A stretch of DNA of 64,000 bases. Source: Chryseobacterium lathyri. GTDB lineage: Bacteria > Bacteroidota > Bacteroidia > Flavobacteriales > Weeksellaceae. Below are positions 19,415-27,631 of the stretch, piece after piece. The notes under the pieces are model-generated. The model saw only the letters and a program-made list of their open reading frames with translations, was not told the DNA's origin and did not search any database. The DNA lies in assembly GCF_003290185.1 (NCBI RefSeq), contig NZ_QNFY01000002.1, positions 1 through 64,000 on the forward strand, given 5' to 3'. A program made the position numbers and the translations under genes. How positions within the stretch are numbered: the stretch's first letter is position 1; every line of letters begins with the position of its first letter.

Positions 19415-19422
19415 CAAAAATA
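19415..19422 (-). promoter_or_regulatory. -7 box of the bamD operon
   Basis: TATTTTTG on the minus strand fits TAnnTTTG. An upstream TTGACA is only 12 bases away, too close for the usual spacing, so only the -7 element is supported. Confidence 0.45.
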
Positions 19423-19529
19423 TAACTTTTTTGTCAATAGATTTTTTTTTATGAATATTTAACGTATTTTAGTTTACAATAGATGCTGAATTATCAATTG
19501 CAATAAAAATATCCAAAATACATTTTAGG

Positions 19530-20153
19530 CTATTTTACCGGTTCTCTTAAAATCGTCCTTAACTTTTCAGGGGCTGTTTTCCTAAAATCAGAGAGGTAAA
19601 TTTCGTGGTGTAAACCATTCCTGGAAAGACGGTTATTATCCATAAAAACACTGATTTTTTTCAACGATTCAGGTTCCGTAGAAAACGGGCCTAAATGCAT
19701 TATCTGAACTGAACGTCCTTTCTCTAATGTGAACCATTCAACAGCCGTGGCTTTTTGTATTTTCTTTTCACCGGATACTTTGTCTATTGCGTTAACGAGA
19801 TCTTCAGGCTTAACAAATTCAGGCATACGAATCATTAAGCGGTACTCCCATTCGCTTCTGGGAACTTCAACCGGACTGCTATCAATCGTTTTTCCCGCAT
19901 ATTTTTTTTCATCGAACCACCAAAGTCCTTCTAACTTTGACACCACAAAATCTTCATTTTTTTCTTTATGTGTAAATTTTAAGGTATAAGCAATGGAATA
20001 CAATGCTTCAATGTTTTTTTTAAAAGGTTCTCCGGAGGGATCTCCTTTGCCGCAAATTGAAATAAAAGATGCTTTTTCAATCTGTACTAGCTGTGGCTGA
20101 GCTTTAGCTGTAAAATACGTTTTGTATTTTTTAGCAAGATCTAATTTTTCCAT
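19530..20153 (-). CDS. GyrI-like small-molecule-binding domain protein
   Basis: A 207-residue cytoplasmic protein of the GyrI-like/SOUL superfamily. The N-terminal IEKASFISICGKGDPSGEPF, the central WWFDEKKYAG and EVPRSEWEYRLMIRMPE, and the C-terminal LHHEIYLSDFRKTAPEKLRT match a group of stand-alone GyrI-like proteins. These bind hydrophobic ligands or hydrolyse them in a few studied cases. There is no DNA-binding domain. It is followed on the same strand's upstream side by a TetR regulator gene, but 130 bases separate them. The substrate is unknown. Confidence 0.85.
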   Translation of the reverse strand: MEKLDLAKKYKTYFTAKAQPQLVQIEKASFISICGKGDPSGEPFKKNIEALYSIAYTLKFTHKEKNEDFVVSKLEGLWWFDEKKYAGKTIDSSPVEVPRSEWEYRLMIRMPEFVKPEDLVNAIDKVSGEKKIQKATAVEWFTLEKGRSVQIMHLGPFSTEPESLKKISVFMDNNRLSRNGLHHEIYLSDFRKTAPEKLRTILREPVK

Positions 20154-20282
20154 ATTAATTATTTTAATTTGTTAAAAATATTCGGTGTGTTTTCCGATCT
20201 AATTAATATGCAAAGTATATTTTTTCCGCTAATAGATTCTTATATTTATAATCATTTAACGCATTTTAAGTGTGCACCTATT

Positions 20283-20912
20283 TTAATCCGCAGCATATCC
20301 TAAAATAGCAAAAACACTGACTAAAAGATTCATTCTTACTTTTTTTTCTGCTTCTTTGGTATAGGCCTCTTCATTTTTACTCGGCACATACAGCTCATAG
20401 AAATTTTTGTTCCTGATGACAAATAATGTAGACCCAATGATCATGGTAAGAATATCTTCAGGCTTTGGTGTGAAAGTAAATACGCCTGATGCAACCCCTT
20501 TTTTGATAACATCATCCAGCTTTTTCACAAACAGCTGATAAAAATCCAATAGCTCATCTTTTAAATTTTCGGTATGTCTGAGCTCCTGTGTCACAAACCC
20601 GTGGAAATAATTGTATTTGAATAGTTGCGAAACAATGTACTTAATGATCTCCCTGAGCTGCATTTCGGGTTTGCCATCCTTAATGGTATCTGCAAATTCT
20701 GAAAAATTCTCTCTGGTCTTCAATACGCGGTATTGATAGAGATAGGACATCATTTTTTCTTTGGAACCGAAGTAATAGGAAATCATGGCCACATTAATGT
20801 TGGCCTTGGAACAGATATCCCTTACAGAGGTTCCTTCATATCCCTTTTTGGCGATAAGCTCTTCGGCAATGTCCAAAATATGGATCTGTTTTTCTGTAAA
20901 TTTTTTTCTCAT
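20283..20912 (-). CDS. TetR/AcrR-family transcriptional regulator
   Basis: About 209 residues. The frame opens at a GTG (20921) but the ATG at 20912 (MRKKFTEKQIHILDIAEEL) is preferred. The N-terminal HTH is clear: AKKGYEGTSVRDICSKANI followed by MISYYFGSKEKMMSYLYQY. The C-terminal part is an all-helical ligand-binding domain. It is divergent from the tatD-like operon. The intergenic palindrome TAAACG-TT-CGTTTA (20956-20969) is a likely operator, suggesting autoregulation and possibly control of the divergent genes. The ligand is unknown. Confidence 0.93.
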   Translation of the reverse strand: MRKKFTEKQIHILDIAEELIAKKGYEGTSVRDICSKANINVAMISYYFGSKEKMMSYLYQYRVLKTRENFSEFADTIKDGKPEMQLREIIKYIVSQLFKYNYFHGFVTQELRHTENLKDELLDFYQLFVKKLDDVIKKGVASGVFTFTPKPEDILTMIIGSTLFVIRNKNFYELYVPSKNEEAYTKEAEKKVRMNLLVSVFAILGYAAD

Positions 20913-20955
20913 GAAGTGCACTTTGAGTAAAGTTAAGAAATTTTTAACAAAATTA

Positions 20956-20969
20956 TAAACGTTCGTTTA
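20956..20969. promoter_or_regulatory. Probable TetR-type operator palindrome
   Basis: TAAACG, TT, CGTTTA forms perfect 6-base arms between the divergent TetR and tatD-like genes. The position and AACG..CGTT form are typical of TetR-family operators; the assignment is inference. Confidence 0.5.
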
Positions 20970-20997
20970 ATAATTTTAAATTAATTCTGGATAGTTG

Positions 20998-21005
20998 TAC
21001 TTTTG
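20998..21005 (+). promoter_or_regulatory. -7 box immediately before the tatD-like gene
   Basis: TACTTTTG matches TAnnTTTG and ends three bases before the ATG at 21009. If used, transcription would start at or next to the start codon, giving a leaderless or nearly leaderless mRNA. Confidence 0.4.
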
Positions 21006-21008
21006 TGA

Positions 21009-21635
21009 ATGGATTTTTTTGATTTTCACCATCATAAGAAGAATAACCTGAATGGGATCTACAATATAGATTTTGGGACAGTTCCTCCGGATTCTCCTTA
21101 TTCTATAGGTATACATCCTAAAGATATTGTTGTGGATTCTATGAAGGAACAGTTCAGCTGGCTGGAATCCAATATTTCAGAAAACTGTCTGGCTATCGGT
21201 GAATGCGGACTGGACTCTATTGTACCGATACCCCAGAATATCCAGGAGAAGGTTTTCCAGAGACAGATTATTATTTCAAACGAGGTGAAAAAACCTCTGA
21301 TTATTCACTGTGTAAGAAAGTTTTATGAGGTCATTTCTTTTAAAAAGAAGGCTGAACAGGCGGTTATCATTCACGGTTTTAATAAAAAGCAACGGATAGC
21401 GGAAGACCTTCTGAAAAATAATTTTTATTTGAGTTTTGGAAAAGCTGTTTTGTATCATCTATCTTTGCAGGATATTGTAAGAAACACTCCTTTAGACAGA
21501 TTGTTTTTAGAAACTGATAATGAAGATTTTAACATAGAGGAGTTATATTCAAAAGTTTCGGAATTAAAGGGTATTTCTCTCGAAAAACTGAATGAACATA
21601 TTGTAGAAAATTTAGACACGATAAAGAATGGATAA
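21009..21635 (+). CDS. TatD-like metal-dependent hydrolase
   Basis: A 208-residue TIM-barrel-type hydrolase, shorter than typical TatD nucleases (about 260). The metal ligands are recognisable: FDFHHH near the start, GECGLD, PLIIHCVRKFYE, VIIHGFN and LFLETDNED. It starts the operon with tcdA and rnpA, overlapping tcdA by 8 bases. TatD proteins are DNases or RNA exonucleases, but this short Bacteroidota form is not characterised to my knowledge, so the substrate is uncertain. Confidence 0.85.
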   Translation: MDFFDFHHHKKNNLNGIYNIDFGTVPPDSPYSIGIHPKDIVVDSMKEQFSWLESNISENCLAIGECGLDSIVPIPQNIQEKVFQRQIIISNEVKKPLIIHCVRKFYEVISFKKKAEQAVIIHGFNKKQRIAEDLLKNNFYLSFGKAVLYHLSLQDIVRNTPLDRLFLETDNEDFNIEELYSKVSELKGISLEKLNEHIVENLDTIKNG

Positions 21636-22353
21636 GTATTGGCTGGAGAGAACAGAGCTCCTGATCAAAGAAGAAGGGCTGGAGAAACTTAATAAAGCAA
21701 ATGTACTGGTAATAGGCTTAGGAGGCGTGGGCTCTTTTGCCGCAGAATTTTTAGCCAGAGCGGGTGTAGGGAATATGACTATTGTAGACGGTGATACGGT
21801 GGATATTACCAATGTCAACAGACAGCTTCCGGCATTGCATTCTACAGTGGGGAAACACAAAGTGGAGGTTGTTGCTGAAAGGCTTCTTGACATCAATCCG
21901 AAAATTAATTTAATCAAGATCAACGAATTCCTGAATCCGGAAAGAATGGATGAAGTCATTGATTCTGATAAGTTTAACTATATTTTGGACTGTATCGACA
22001 GTGTTACTCCAAAGCTATGCTTAATAAAAGCAGCCAAAAGAAGAAAAATAAAACTGATCAGCTCTATGGGAGCCGGTGGAAAAACAGATCCCAGCAAAGT
22101 AATGGTAAGAGATATCAGCAAAACGCAGAACTGTTTTCTTGCCCGGCAGATCAGAAAAAGACTTAAAAAGGAAAAGATCAATAAGGGTTTCAGATGTGTA
22201 TTCTCGAATGAGCTTCAGCAGGAAGAAAGTTTGAAAATGACGGACGGAGCCAATTACAAAAGGTCTTTCTACGGCACTATCAGCTATATCCCTGCCATCT
22301 TCGGATTGTATGCAGCAGCTGAGGTGATTAATTATCTAGTGAAACAAGATTAA
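21628..22353 (+). CDS. tcdA: tRNA threonylcarbamoyladenosine dehydratase TcdA
   Basis: A ThiF/E1-like enzyme that dehydrates t6A37 of tRNA to cyclic t6A using ATP, 241 residues. The nucleotide-binding motif is VIGLGGVGSFAAE (from residue 28). NVNRQLPAL and the cross-over region DCIDSVTPK follow, and GAGGKTDPSKV and CVFSNE belong to the TcdA branch rather than MoeB/ThiF, which carry CxxC zinc motifs. It overlaps the tatD-like gene by 8 bases and rnpA by 1 base (TAATG), so translation is probably coupled. Confidence 0.93.
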   Translation: MDKYWLERTELLIKEEGLEKLNKANVLVIGLGGVGSFAAEFLARAGVGNMTIVDGDTVDITNVNRQLPALHSTVGKHKVEVVAERLLDINPKINLIKINEFLNPERMDEVIDSDKFNYILDCIDSVTPKLCLIKAAKRRKIKLISSMGAGGKTDPSKVMVRDISKTQNCFLARQIRKRLKKEKINKGFRCVFSNELQQEESLKMTDGANYKRSFYGTISYIPAIFGLYAAAEVINYLVKQD

Positions 22354-22730
22354 TGCAGAACTTTAAATACTCCAGGGAAGAAAAGCTCAAAAAAAATACT
22401 GAGATTGCTTTACTTTTTGACAAAGGTAAATGGAGAAGCTGCGGAAATCTGAGGGTCATCATTCTGAAAGACAAGCCCAATCTGGAGGTGGAAAGCCATA
22501 AGTTCGGGGTATCTGTTTCTAAAAGATATTTCAAAAAGGCTGTATACAGGAATCGGGTAAAAAGGCTTTTGCGGGAGTGTTATCGTCTGAACAAGAATCT
22601 GTTTAAAGAGGCTTTTGGAGAAAAAACATTAGCTATGATGTTTTGGGTTTCTCCTGAAATGCCTGCTAAGTTTCAGGAAGTGGAAGAGCAGTTCATCAAG
22701 CTTTGTCATATGCAGAAGAAGCCTCAATGA
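22353..22730 (+). CDS. rnpA: Ribonuclease P protein component
   Basis: The 125-residue protein cofactor of RNase P, which matures tRNA 5' ends. KFGVSVSKRYFKKAVYRNRVKRLLRE contains the conserved RNR signature and central basic helix (quoted only in part here: the key residues are Arg-Asn-Arg near residue 68). Unlike in many bacteria, rnpA is not next to rpmH and dnaA but follows tcdA, with the ATG overlapping its stop. Length and charge are typical. Confidence 0.95.
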   Translation: MQNFKYSREEKLKKNTEIALLFDKGKWRSCGNLRVIILKDKPNLEVESHKFGVSVSKRYFKKAVYRNRVKRLLRECYRLNKNLFKEAFGEKTLAMMFWVSPEMPAKFQEVEEQFIKLCHMQKKPQ

Positions 22731-22810
22731 TATAGCAATATAACAGTGTAGTAATTTCCCAATGCAATCATCTTGTATAAACTCTTGTAAAGTCTGAAGG
22801 TGTGTTTAGC

Positions 22811-22836
22811 TACAGATGGCACAGATTTTCACAGAT
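22811..22836. repeat. Three spaced ACAGAT direct repeats
   Basis: TACAGAT, CACAGAT and CACAGAT occur at 22811, 22820 and 22830 in the gap between rnpA and the DUF4126 gene. The motif resembles dispersed intergenic repeats seen in flavobacterial genomes; whether it recurs in this genome cannot be seen here. Confidence 0.35.
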
Positions 22837-22939
22837 GATTCCGGAAAGTTGTTGTTATAAAATCTACAAGTATTTATTTTTTACAAAACCTTGCATAGTT
22901 TTTGTAATTTTAGGGGAAACAATAAATCTGAAAATTAAA

Positions 22940-23548
22940 ATGTTAGATCATGTTCCCTATTTTTCCTACATACTCAGTGCCTTCATTGGTATAGGATTGG
23001 CTGCCGCTACGGGCTTCAGAGTTTTTCTGCCGATGTTTGCGGTAAGTCTTGCCTCTTATTTTCACTGGATCCCGATGAATGAGCATTTTGAATGGCTTTC
23101 GGGGCTTCCGGCACTTATTACTACCGGAATTGCAACAATCGCTGAAATTTTAACCTATTACATTCCGTTTGTGGATCATCTGCTGGATACGGTCTCGGTT
23201 CCTTTGGCTACTGTGGCAGGCTCTGTTTTATTTGCCAGCCAGTTTGCCGATCTTGGAACTTTTCCGCAATGGGCACTTGCATTAATTGCCGGGGGCGGAA
23301 CAGCTGCTACGATCAGTTCCGGTTTCGCAGGAATCCGGGCAGCTTCTACTGCGACAACGGGCGGCCTGGGAAATTCTGTAGTGGGAACTACTGAAACTGC
23401 AGGAGCCGGAATCATGTCTATACTGGCGATGGCTGCACCGATTATTGCTGCTGTTTTTGCACTTATCATGATTATTCTTGTTATTATCTTTGGACGGAAA
23501 GCCCTGCGGAAACTGCGTGGCAATAAAAACGCCACTGATAGTATATAA
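22940..23548 (+). CDS. DUF4126-family membrane protein
   Basis: A 202-residue protein with about five membrane segments. A GTG-initiated frame extends back to 22802, but those residues are not family-like, and the ATG at 22940 (MLDHVPYFSYILSAFIGIGL) fits. The AAATGFRVFLPMFAVSLA block and a Gly/Ala/Thr-rich stretch around residue 120-150 (GGGTAATISSGFAGIRAAST) are characteristic of DUF4126. The C-terminus is basic and probably cytoplasmic. The function is unknown. A bidirectional terminator follows. Confidence 0.85.
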   Translation: MLDHVPYFSYILSAFIGIGLAAATGFRVFLPMFAVSLASYFHWIPMNEHFEWLSGLPALITTGIATIAEILTYYIPFVDHLLDTVSVPLATVAGSVLFASQFADLGTFPQWALALIAGGGTAATISSGFAGIRAASTATTGGLGNSVVGTTETAGAGIMSILAMAAPIIAAVFALIMIILVIIFGRKALRKLRGNKNATDSI

Positions 23549-23554
23549 AAAAAT

Positions 23555-23590
23555 AAGGCTGACACTTTTCTGTGATCAGCCTTTTTATTA
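23555..23590. terminator. Bidirectional terminator
   Basis: AAGGCTGA-CAC pairs with GTG-A-TCAGCCTT (one bulge). T-runs flank both sides, so it ends both the DUF4126 gene (plus) and the acidic protein gene (minus). Confidence 0.8.
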
Positions 23591-23604
23591 TTTTTTAAGC
23601 CTAT

Positions 23605-25638
23605 TCAGCTTTTACTTCTGAAATCTTTTATTTCCTTGATTTTAGATTGGAAATATTCCTTTTTTTCCGGATTTTTAGTGATCAGAATTTCAAATGCCTT
23701 GATGGCTTTCGTATAGAGTTTCTGCTCGAAATAAAGGTTGGCAAGTGTCTCTGTCATCAAATGAGAAATGTCATCATTCTTTTCTTTGACAACGTAAGTA
23801 CTCTCGTCTCTTAACTGACTTATTTTAGGATTATTTTCAATGAAAGCTTCAATTACCTTTTCCTGAACCGGAGTTTTTTCCTTTTGAGAAACCTCCTCTT
23901 CTGTTCTGCCGATCTTAAGCCAGCTCTGCCATGTATTGATAAATCCGGGCACATTGCTGTCGGCCTGTGTTTGGCTCTCTGCTTTGCCCTGATGAACAGG
24001 CTCTTCTTCTTTTGCTGCTTTTTCTACTGCCAGACTCGAAATATCGGTCCCAAAGAAAGATACATTCATAACTGGTGCTTCTTCTTTTGGCATTTTTGTT
24101 TCGATCATTGCTTCTGAATTTTCAACTTCTTCATTTTTCTCTTCTACAATTTCAGGTATTTCTTCTTCAGCAACAGAAAGTTTTTCGTCTGAGACTGTTT
24201 CAGAATCTTTTTGAGGTTCTTCAACCGTTTGTGGAACAATTCTTTCTTGTTTATCTTCTATTACCGGGATTTTCTCCTCTTTTGGGATTTCTGCCTTAGC
24301 CGCAGGAACTGCACTGGCATGGCTGATCATGGAATCGGGCAGATTGGACTCAAGACTCATAGGCTTCCACACAAAAGCTTGTTCTACCGCAGTTCCGATT
24401 TCTTCTACTTTTTCCCGAATCTCTACAGGCTCTTCATGCTGAATTGGCTGTTCGATTATATCTTCTTTTACTTCCGTAGCAGGTTCTTCAGCTTTTGGTT
24501 CTTCTTTTTCCGTGGACCAGAAATGAAAGCTCTGTGTTTCAGCAAAACTGATCTCATGATCAGCAGTTTCCGGCTCTTCATTTTCAACCTTTGATACCGC
24601 CTGTACTTCTTTCATTTTTTTCTCTACTTCTTCAATAAGGCGTCTCATTTCTTCCTCATGCTTATTTACATTCGGCTTAGGAATTTCAGCAGTTACAGCT
24701 TCGTTATCTGTGTTTCCTTGGATTTTAACATCCGGCAGAAATTCATCCATCCCGTGGAAACTGATCTCAGCATGAGGCTCATTTACATGGGTATCTTCAT
24801 TTGTAATTTCCGGGTCCGGCGCTGTTTCAGCAGTCACGGGCTCTTCAATAGCTTCATTTGTCTCTGTCTGTTCAGCTGATGGCTCTGTTTCCGGTGTCAG
24901 AGTTTCTACTTCATGGAAGCTTAGTGCATCATCTTTCTGTATTTTCAGCTCTTCTGAGGGGCTGTCAATTTTATTTTCCTCAACAATTAATTCAGGAGTG
25001 AATTCTACTCCGGCTTCTGAGTTTTCAGGCTGATCGTTTTTATTTGCGGCCGGCTCGGTTATAATTTTTTCGTTAAGATGTTCTGTTACCGGTTCAGTTT
25101 TTTGCGTAACTATTACTCCTGATTCCAGTGTAGATTCAAGATCTATTATTTCAGAATGCACTTCGTCCAGGAAGTTTTCTTCTCCTTCAAATAGAATTCT
25201 GTTTCTTTCCCCATTAACATGAATATGCTTAACTTCCTTTGAAGGCGGAATCATACCTGCTGCCTCTTCATATTTGTTTTCCCTTTTTTCGGGAGACTCG
25301 TCTCTTTTTATCGGGAATGTTTTCTCTTTATAAGAATATTTTACTGGTTTTTCCAGAATTTTAGAAGCATATCTATCTTCTACAGTTTCCGGTTTCGGTT
25401 CACGTTGGATTTTACCGTTGATCAGCTGGTAAAGAAGTTTCTTATCTGTGGTATAAGCGGCGGTCGTGGAAAGTTCTTTCTGATAGTTTTCTTTATCGTA
25501 AAGATGTACCCCAAACAAATGAAGCGCCCTGATGTTCTGAACATAGGGAAAAGCATGTATTTCTTCTTTCAAAAGAGCTAGATCTTCTGACTGTATATTT
25601 TTGGGACTCTTTAATAGTTCTAAAACTCTGGGATTCAT
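23605..25638 (-). CDS. Large acidic, low-complexity protein with TPR-like C-terminus
   Basis: A 677-residue protein without a signal peptide. Residues 1-80 are a conserved-looking folded segment (NPRVLELLKSPKNIQSEDL, PYVQNIRALHLFGVHLYDKE). Residues about 90-590 are extremely rich in Glu, Pro, Thr and Val, probably disordered, with recurring Glu-Glu-Pro and Thr-Glu-Glu runs. The last 65 residues (ISHLMTETLANLYFEQKLY, AIKAFEILITKNPEKKEYF) form a TPR-like helical pair. It begins 1 base from the lptE stop and ends the miaB-to-lptE transcription unit. It may be a scaffold linked to the cell envelope, but no function is known to me. Confidence 0.85.
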   Translation of the reverse strand: MNPRVLELLKSPKNIQSEDLALLKEEIHAFPYVQNIRALHLFGVHLYDKENYQKELSTTAAYTTDKKLLYQLINGKIQREPKPETVEDRYASKILEKPVKYSYKEKTFPIKRDESPEKRENKYEEAAGMIPPSKEVKHIHVNGERNRILFEGEENFLDEVHSEIIDLESTLESGVIVTQKTEPVTEHLNEKIITEPAANKNDQPENSEAGVEFTPELIVEENKIDSPSEELKIQKDDALSFHEVETLTPETEPSAEQTETNEAIEEPVTAETAPDPEITNEDTHVNEPHAEISFHGMDEFLPDVKIQGNTDNEAVTAEIPKPNVNKHEEEMRRLIEEVEKKMKEVQAVSKVENEEPETADHEISFAETQSFHFWSTEKEEPKAEEPATEVKEDIIEQPIQHEEPVEIREKVEEIGTAVEQAFVWKPMSLESNLPDSMISHASAVPAAKAEIPKEEKIPVIEDKQERIVPQTVEEPQKDSETVSDEKLSVAEEEIPEIVEEKNEEVENSEAMIETKMPKEEAPVMNVSFFGTDISSLAVEKAAKEEEPVHQGKAESQTQADSNVPGFINTWQSWLKIGRTEEEVSQKEKTPVQEKVIEAFIENNPKISQLRDESTYVVKEKNDDISHLMTETLANLYFEQKLYTKAIKAFEILITKNPEKKEYFQSKIKEIKDFRSKS

Positions 25639-25639
25639 C

Positions 25640-26161
25640 TTACCAATTGGCTACAATATCGTTAAATATCTTATTAATAATTCTATCTGTTACAAGTTTT
25701 ACCTGGGAAGTTTCTATCTGGCTCTGGCTCAGGTCGCTGTTGTAAACCACTTCATCCGAATAGGTTCTGTCAAAACTGGAATCCGGATGTATTTTATTTT
25801 CGTAATGCACTTTTACACTGATGGTCAGCTTGTTCTGTGCCTGCTGTACAACGCCTCCCGAAGGGTTTGTCAGTGTATTGGAGCTGATCGTAGTCGGCGA
25901 AAAATTATAGTCTGAAATTTCACCTTCTATCAGAATGTCAGGATTTGATTTTGTTCCTTTTAATGTGGTTCTCTGCAGAAATCTGTTCTGGATATCTGTA
26001 GAAAACTGCTGGGAAAGGGTAGGATTCACCAGCGCTGCATTATTCGGAAATTCATTGATCTGGACGGTTTTTTCGTCTGTCAATGATGATCCTGTAAAAG
26101 AGTAACACTGCTGGAACAGCGAAAGAATTACAAACCCAAATATTATTTTTAATTTACTCAT
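25640..26161 (-). CDS. lptE: LPS-assembly lipoprotein LptE
   Basis: A 173-residue lipoprotein with the lipobox LFQQC (Cys19). The LptE-type fold is suggested by DEKTVQINEFPNNAALVNP, LSQQFSTDIQNRFLQRTTL and the strands LIEGEISDYNFSPTTIS and KLTISVKVHYEN. LptE plugs the LptD barrel that inserts lipopolysaccharide into the outer leaflet. It is downstream of the sigma-54 activator gene and a 46-residue ORF, and directly upstream of the acidic TPR protein. Confidence 0.88.
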   Translation of the reverse strand: MSKLKIIFGFVILSLFQQCYSFTGSSLTDEKTVQINEFPNNAALVNPTLSQQFSTDIQNRFLQRTTLKGTKSNPDILIEGEISDYNFSPTTISSNTLTNPSGGVVQQAQNKLTISVKVHYENKIHPDSSFDRTYSDEVVYNSDLSQSQIETSQVKLVTDRIINKIFNDIVANW

Positions 26162-26168
26162 ACCTTTT

Positions 26169-26309
26169 TTATTTCTCTAATACATCTTTACAGACTACAT
26201 CCTCATACAGATCCCCAAAGGTATGGAAAACAGTATTCTTATCCCGCATGCAATAATTATAAGCTGGGAAATGCTTTCTACTGGGGGTGAGTAGCTCCAA
26301 ATTCTTCAT
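26169..26309 (-). CDS. Small ORF of 46 residues between the sigma-54 activator and lptE
   Basis: An ATG at 26309 opens a 46-codon frame ending at 26169, with residues MKNLELLTPSRKHFPAYNYC at the start. It begins 5 bases after the activator stop and ends 7 bases before the lptE start. It therefore exactly fills the gap and is co-directional. Composition is protein-like (two Cys, several aromatic residues, an acidic tail ending in EDVVCKDVLEK). I do not recognise a family. It may be a small protein of the operon or a gene remnant. Confidence 0.5.
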   Translation of the reverse strand: MKNLELLTPSRKHFPAYNYCMRDKNTVFHTFGDLYEDVVCKDVLEK

Positions 26310-26314
26310 CTCCG

Positions 26315-27601
26315 TTAGTCTTCTAAGTTATATTGTTTTATTTTTCTGTATAAAGTTCTTTGTGAAATACCAAGCTCGTCTGCCGCCCTGTTCCTGCGTC
26401 CCTTATGCTTATCCAATGCTTTGATAATCAAATCTTTTTCATTATTCTGAAGAGATAAGGATTCAGGTCTGTTTTCTTCTATTTCTATATCTTCAATATC
26501 TTCATAGCTGTCCTCAGCATTTGAAATGATGGTAGGTGCAGACTGTACTCCCGGTGATTTGTCCTCGAAATACAGCAGTGAATTTTGGCTCACCGGCGGT
26601 GTCTGATCTGCAGAATAGATCCTGTTGATCAGATTTTTCTCCTGATTGCTGAGATCAGCAGTTCCTCTGTTTTTGATCAATTCTGAGGTAAGTGATTTTA
26701 AGTCGTTGATATCACTTCTCATGTCAAAGAGAATTTTGTACATAATTTCTCTTTCACTTCCGAAATCATTCTGCTTTTGGGCATTCTGATTATTCACAAC
26801 CATCGGCAAATGGGTTTCCATAGGGATATATTCAGCCAGTTTTTCAACTGTTACCTGTCTGTTTCTTTCCACTACGGTCATCTGCTCTACCAGGTTTCTC
26901 AGCTGACGGATATTTCCCGGAAAGCTATAATTTTCAATATAATGAACGGCACTTGGCTCTAGTTCCAGTTCCGGCATTCTGTATTTTTCTGCAAAGTCTA
27001 TAGAGAATTTTCTGAATAGCAAGTGAATGTCTCCTTTTCTTTCCCGTAAAGGCGGCATGTCAATCTGCACAGTATTCAGACGGTAAAATAAGTCTTCACG
27101 GAATCTTCCGTCGTGAATAGCCTTCATCATATTCACGTTGGTAGCTGCCACAATTCTCACATTGGTTTTCTGAACCTGAGAGGAGCCCACTTTCATGAAT
27201 TCACCGCTTTCCAGCACCCTCAAAAGACGGACCTGGGTCTGCAGGGGAAGCTCTCCTACCTCATCAAGGAAGATGGTTCCGCCATCTGCTACCTCAAAAT
27301 ATCCTTTTCTGGTTGCTGTAGCTCCGGTAAATGCTCCTTTTTCGTGGCCAAATAACTCAGAATCAATGGTCCCTTCCGGAATTGCTCCACAATTAACCAC
27401 AATATAGGGCTGATGTTTTCTTTTGGATTCTGAATGAATGATTTTCGGGATAAATTCTTTTCCAACACCACTTTCTCCAATGACCAGGACGGAAATGTCC
27501 GTAGGCGCAACCTGGATTGCTTTTTCTAAAGCGCGGTTCAGTGCCGGGAAGTTCCCGATAATTCCAAAGCGGTTTTTTATGTTTTGTAAGTCGTTGCTCA
27601 T
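26315..27601 (-). CDS. Sigma-54-dependent Fis-family transcriptional activator
   Basis: A 428-residue AAA+ enhancer-binding protein. Walker A is GESGVGKE (42-49), the sigma-54-contact loop is GAFTGA (89-94) and Walker B is GGTIFLDEVGE (about 107-117). VRIVAATN, REDLFYRLN and PPLRERKGDI follow. The C-terminal Fis HTH is ELGISQRTLYRKIKQYNLED. There is no N-terminal receiver or GAF domain, so the signal input is unclear. A long Ser/Glu-rich linker joins AAA+ and HTH (about 270-380). It starts 30 bases after the TPR gene and is probably part of the miaB operon. Confidence 0.95.
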   Translation of the reverse strand: MSNDLQNIKNRFGIIGNFPALNRALEKAIQVAPTDISVLVIGESGVGKEFIPKIIHSESKRKHQPYIVVNCGAIPEGTIDSELFGHEKGAFTGATATRKGYFEVADGGTIFLDEVGELPLQTQVRLLRVLESGEFMKVGSSQVQKTNVRIVAATNVNMMKAIHDGRFREDLFYRLNTVQIDMPPLRERKGDIHLLFRKFSIDFAEKYRMPELELEPSAVHYIENYSFPGNIRQLRNLVEQMTVVERNRQVTVEKLAEYIPMETHLPMVVNNQNAQKQNDFGSEREIMYKILFDMRSDINDLKSLTSELIKNRGTADLSNQEKNLINRIYSADQTPPVSQNSLLYFEDKSPGVQSAPTIISNAEDSYEDIEDIEIEENRPESLSLQNNEKDLIIKALDKHKGRRNRAADELGISQRTLYRKIKQYNLED

Positions 27602-27631
27602 AAGTAAATTTTTGATTATTGATTTAATAAT

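Noticed and set aside
19415..19440. Sigma-70-type TTGACA promoter for bamD
   Set aside because: TTGACA is present but no TATAAT lies 16-18 bases downstream; the Bacteroidota -7 box is the better element.
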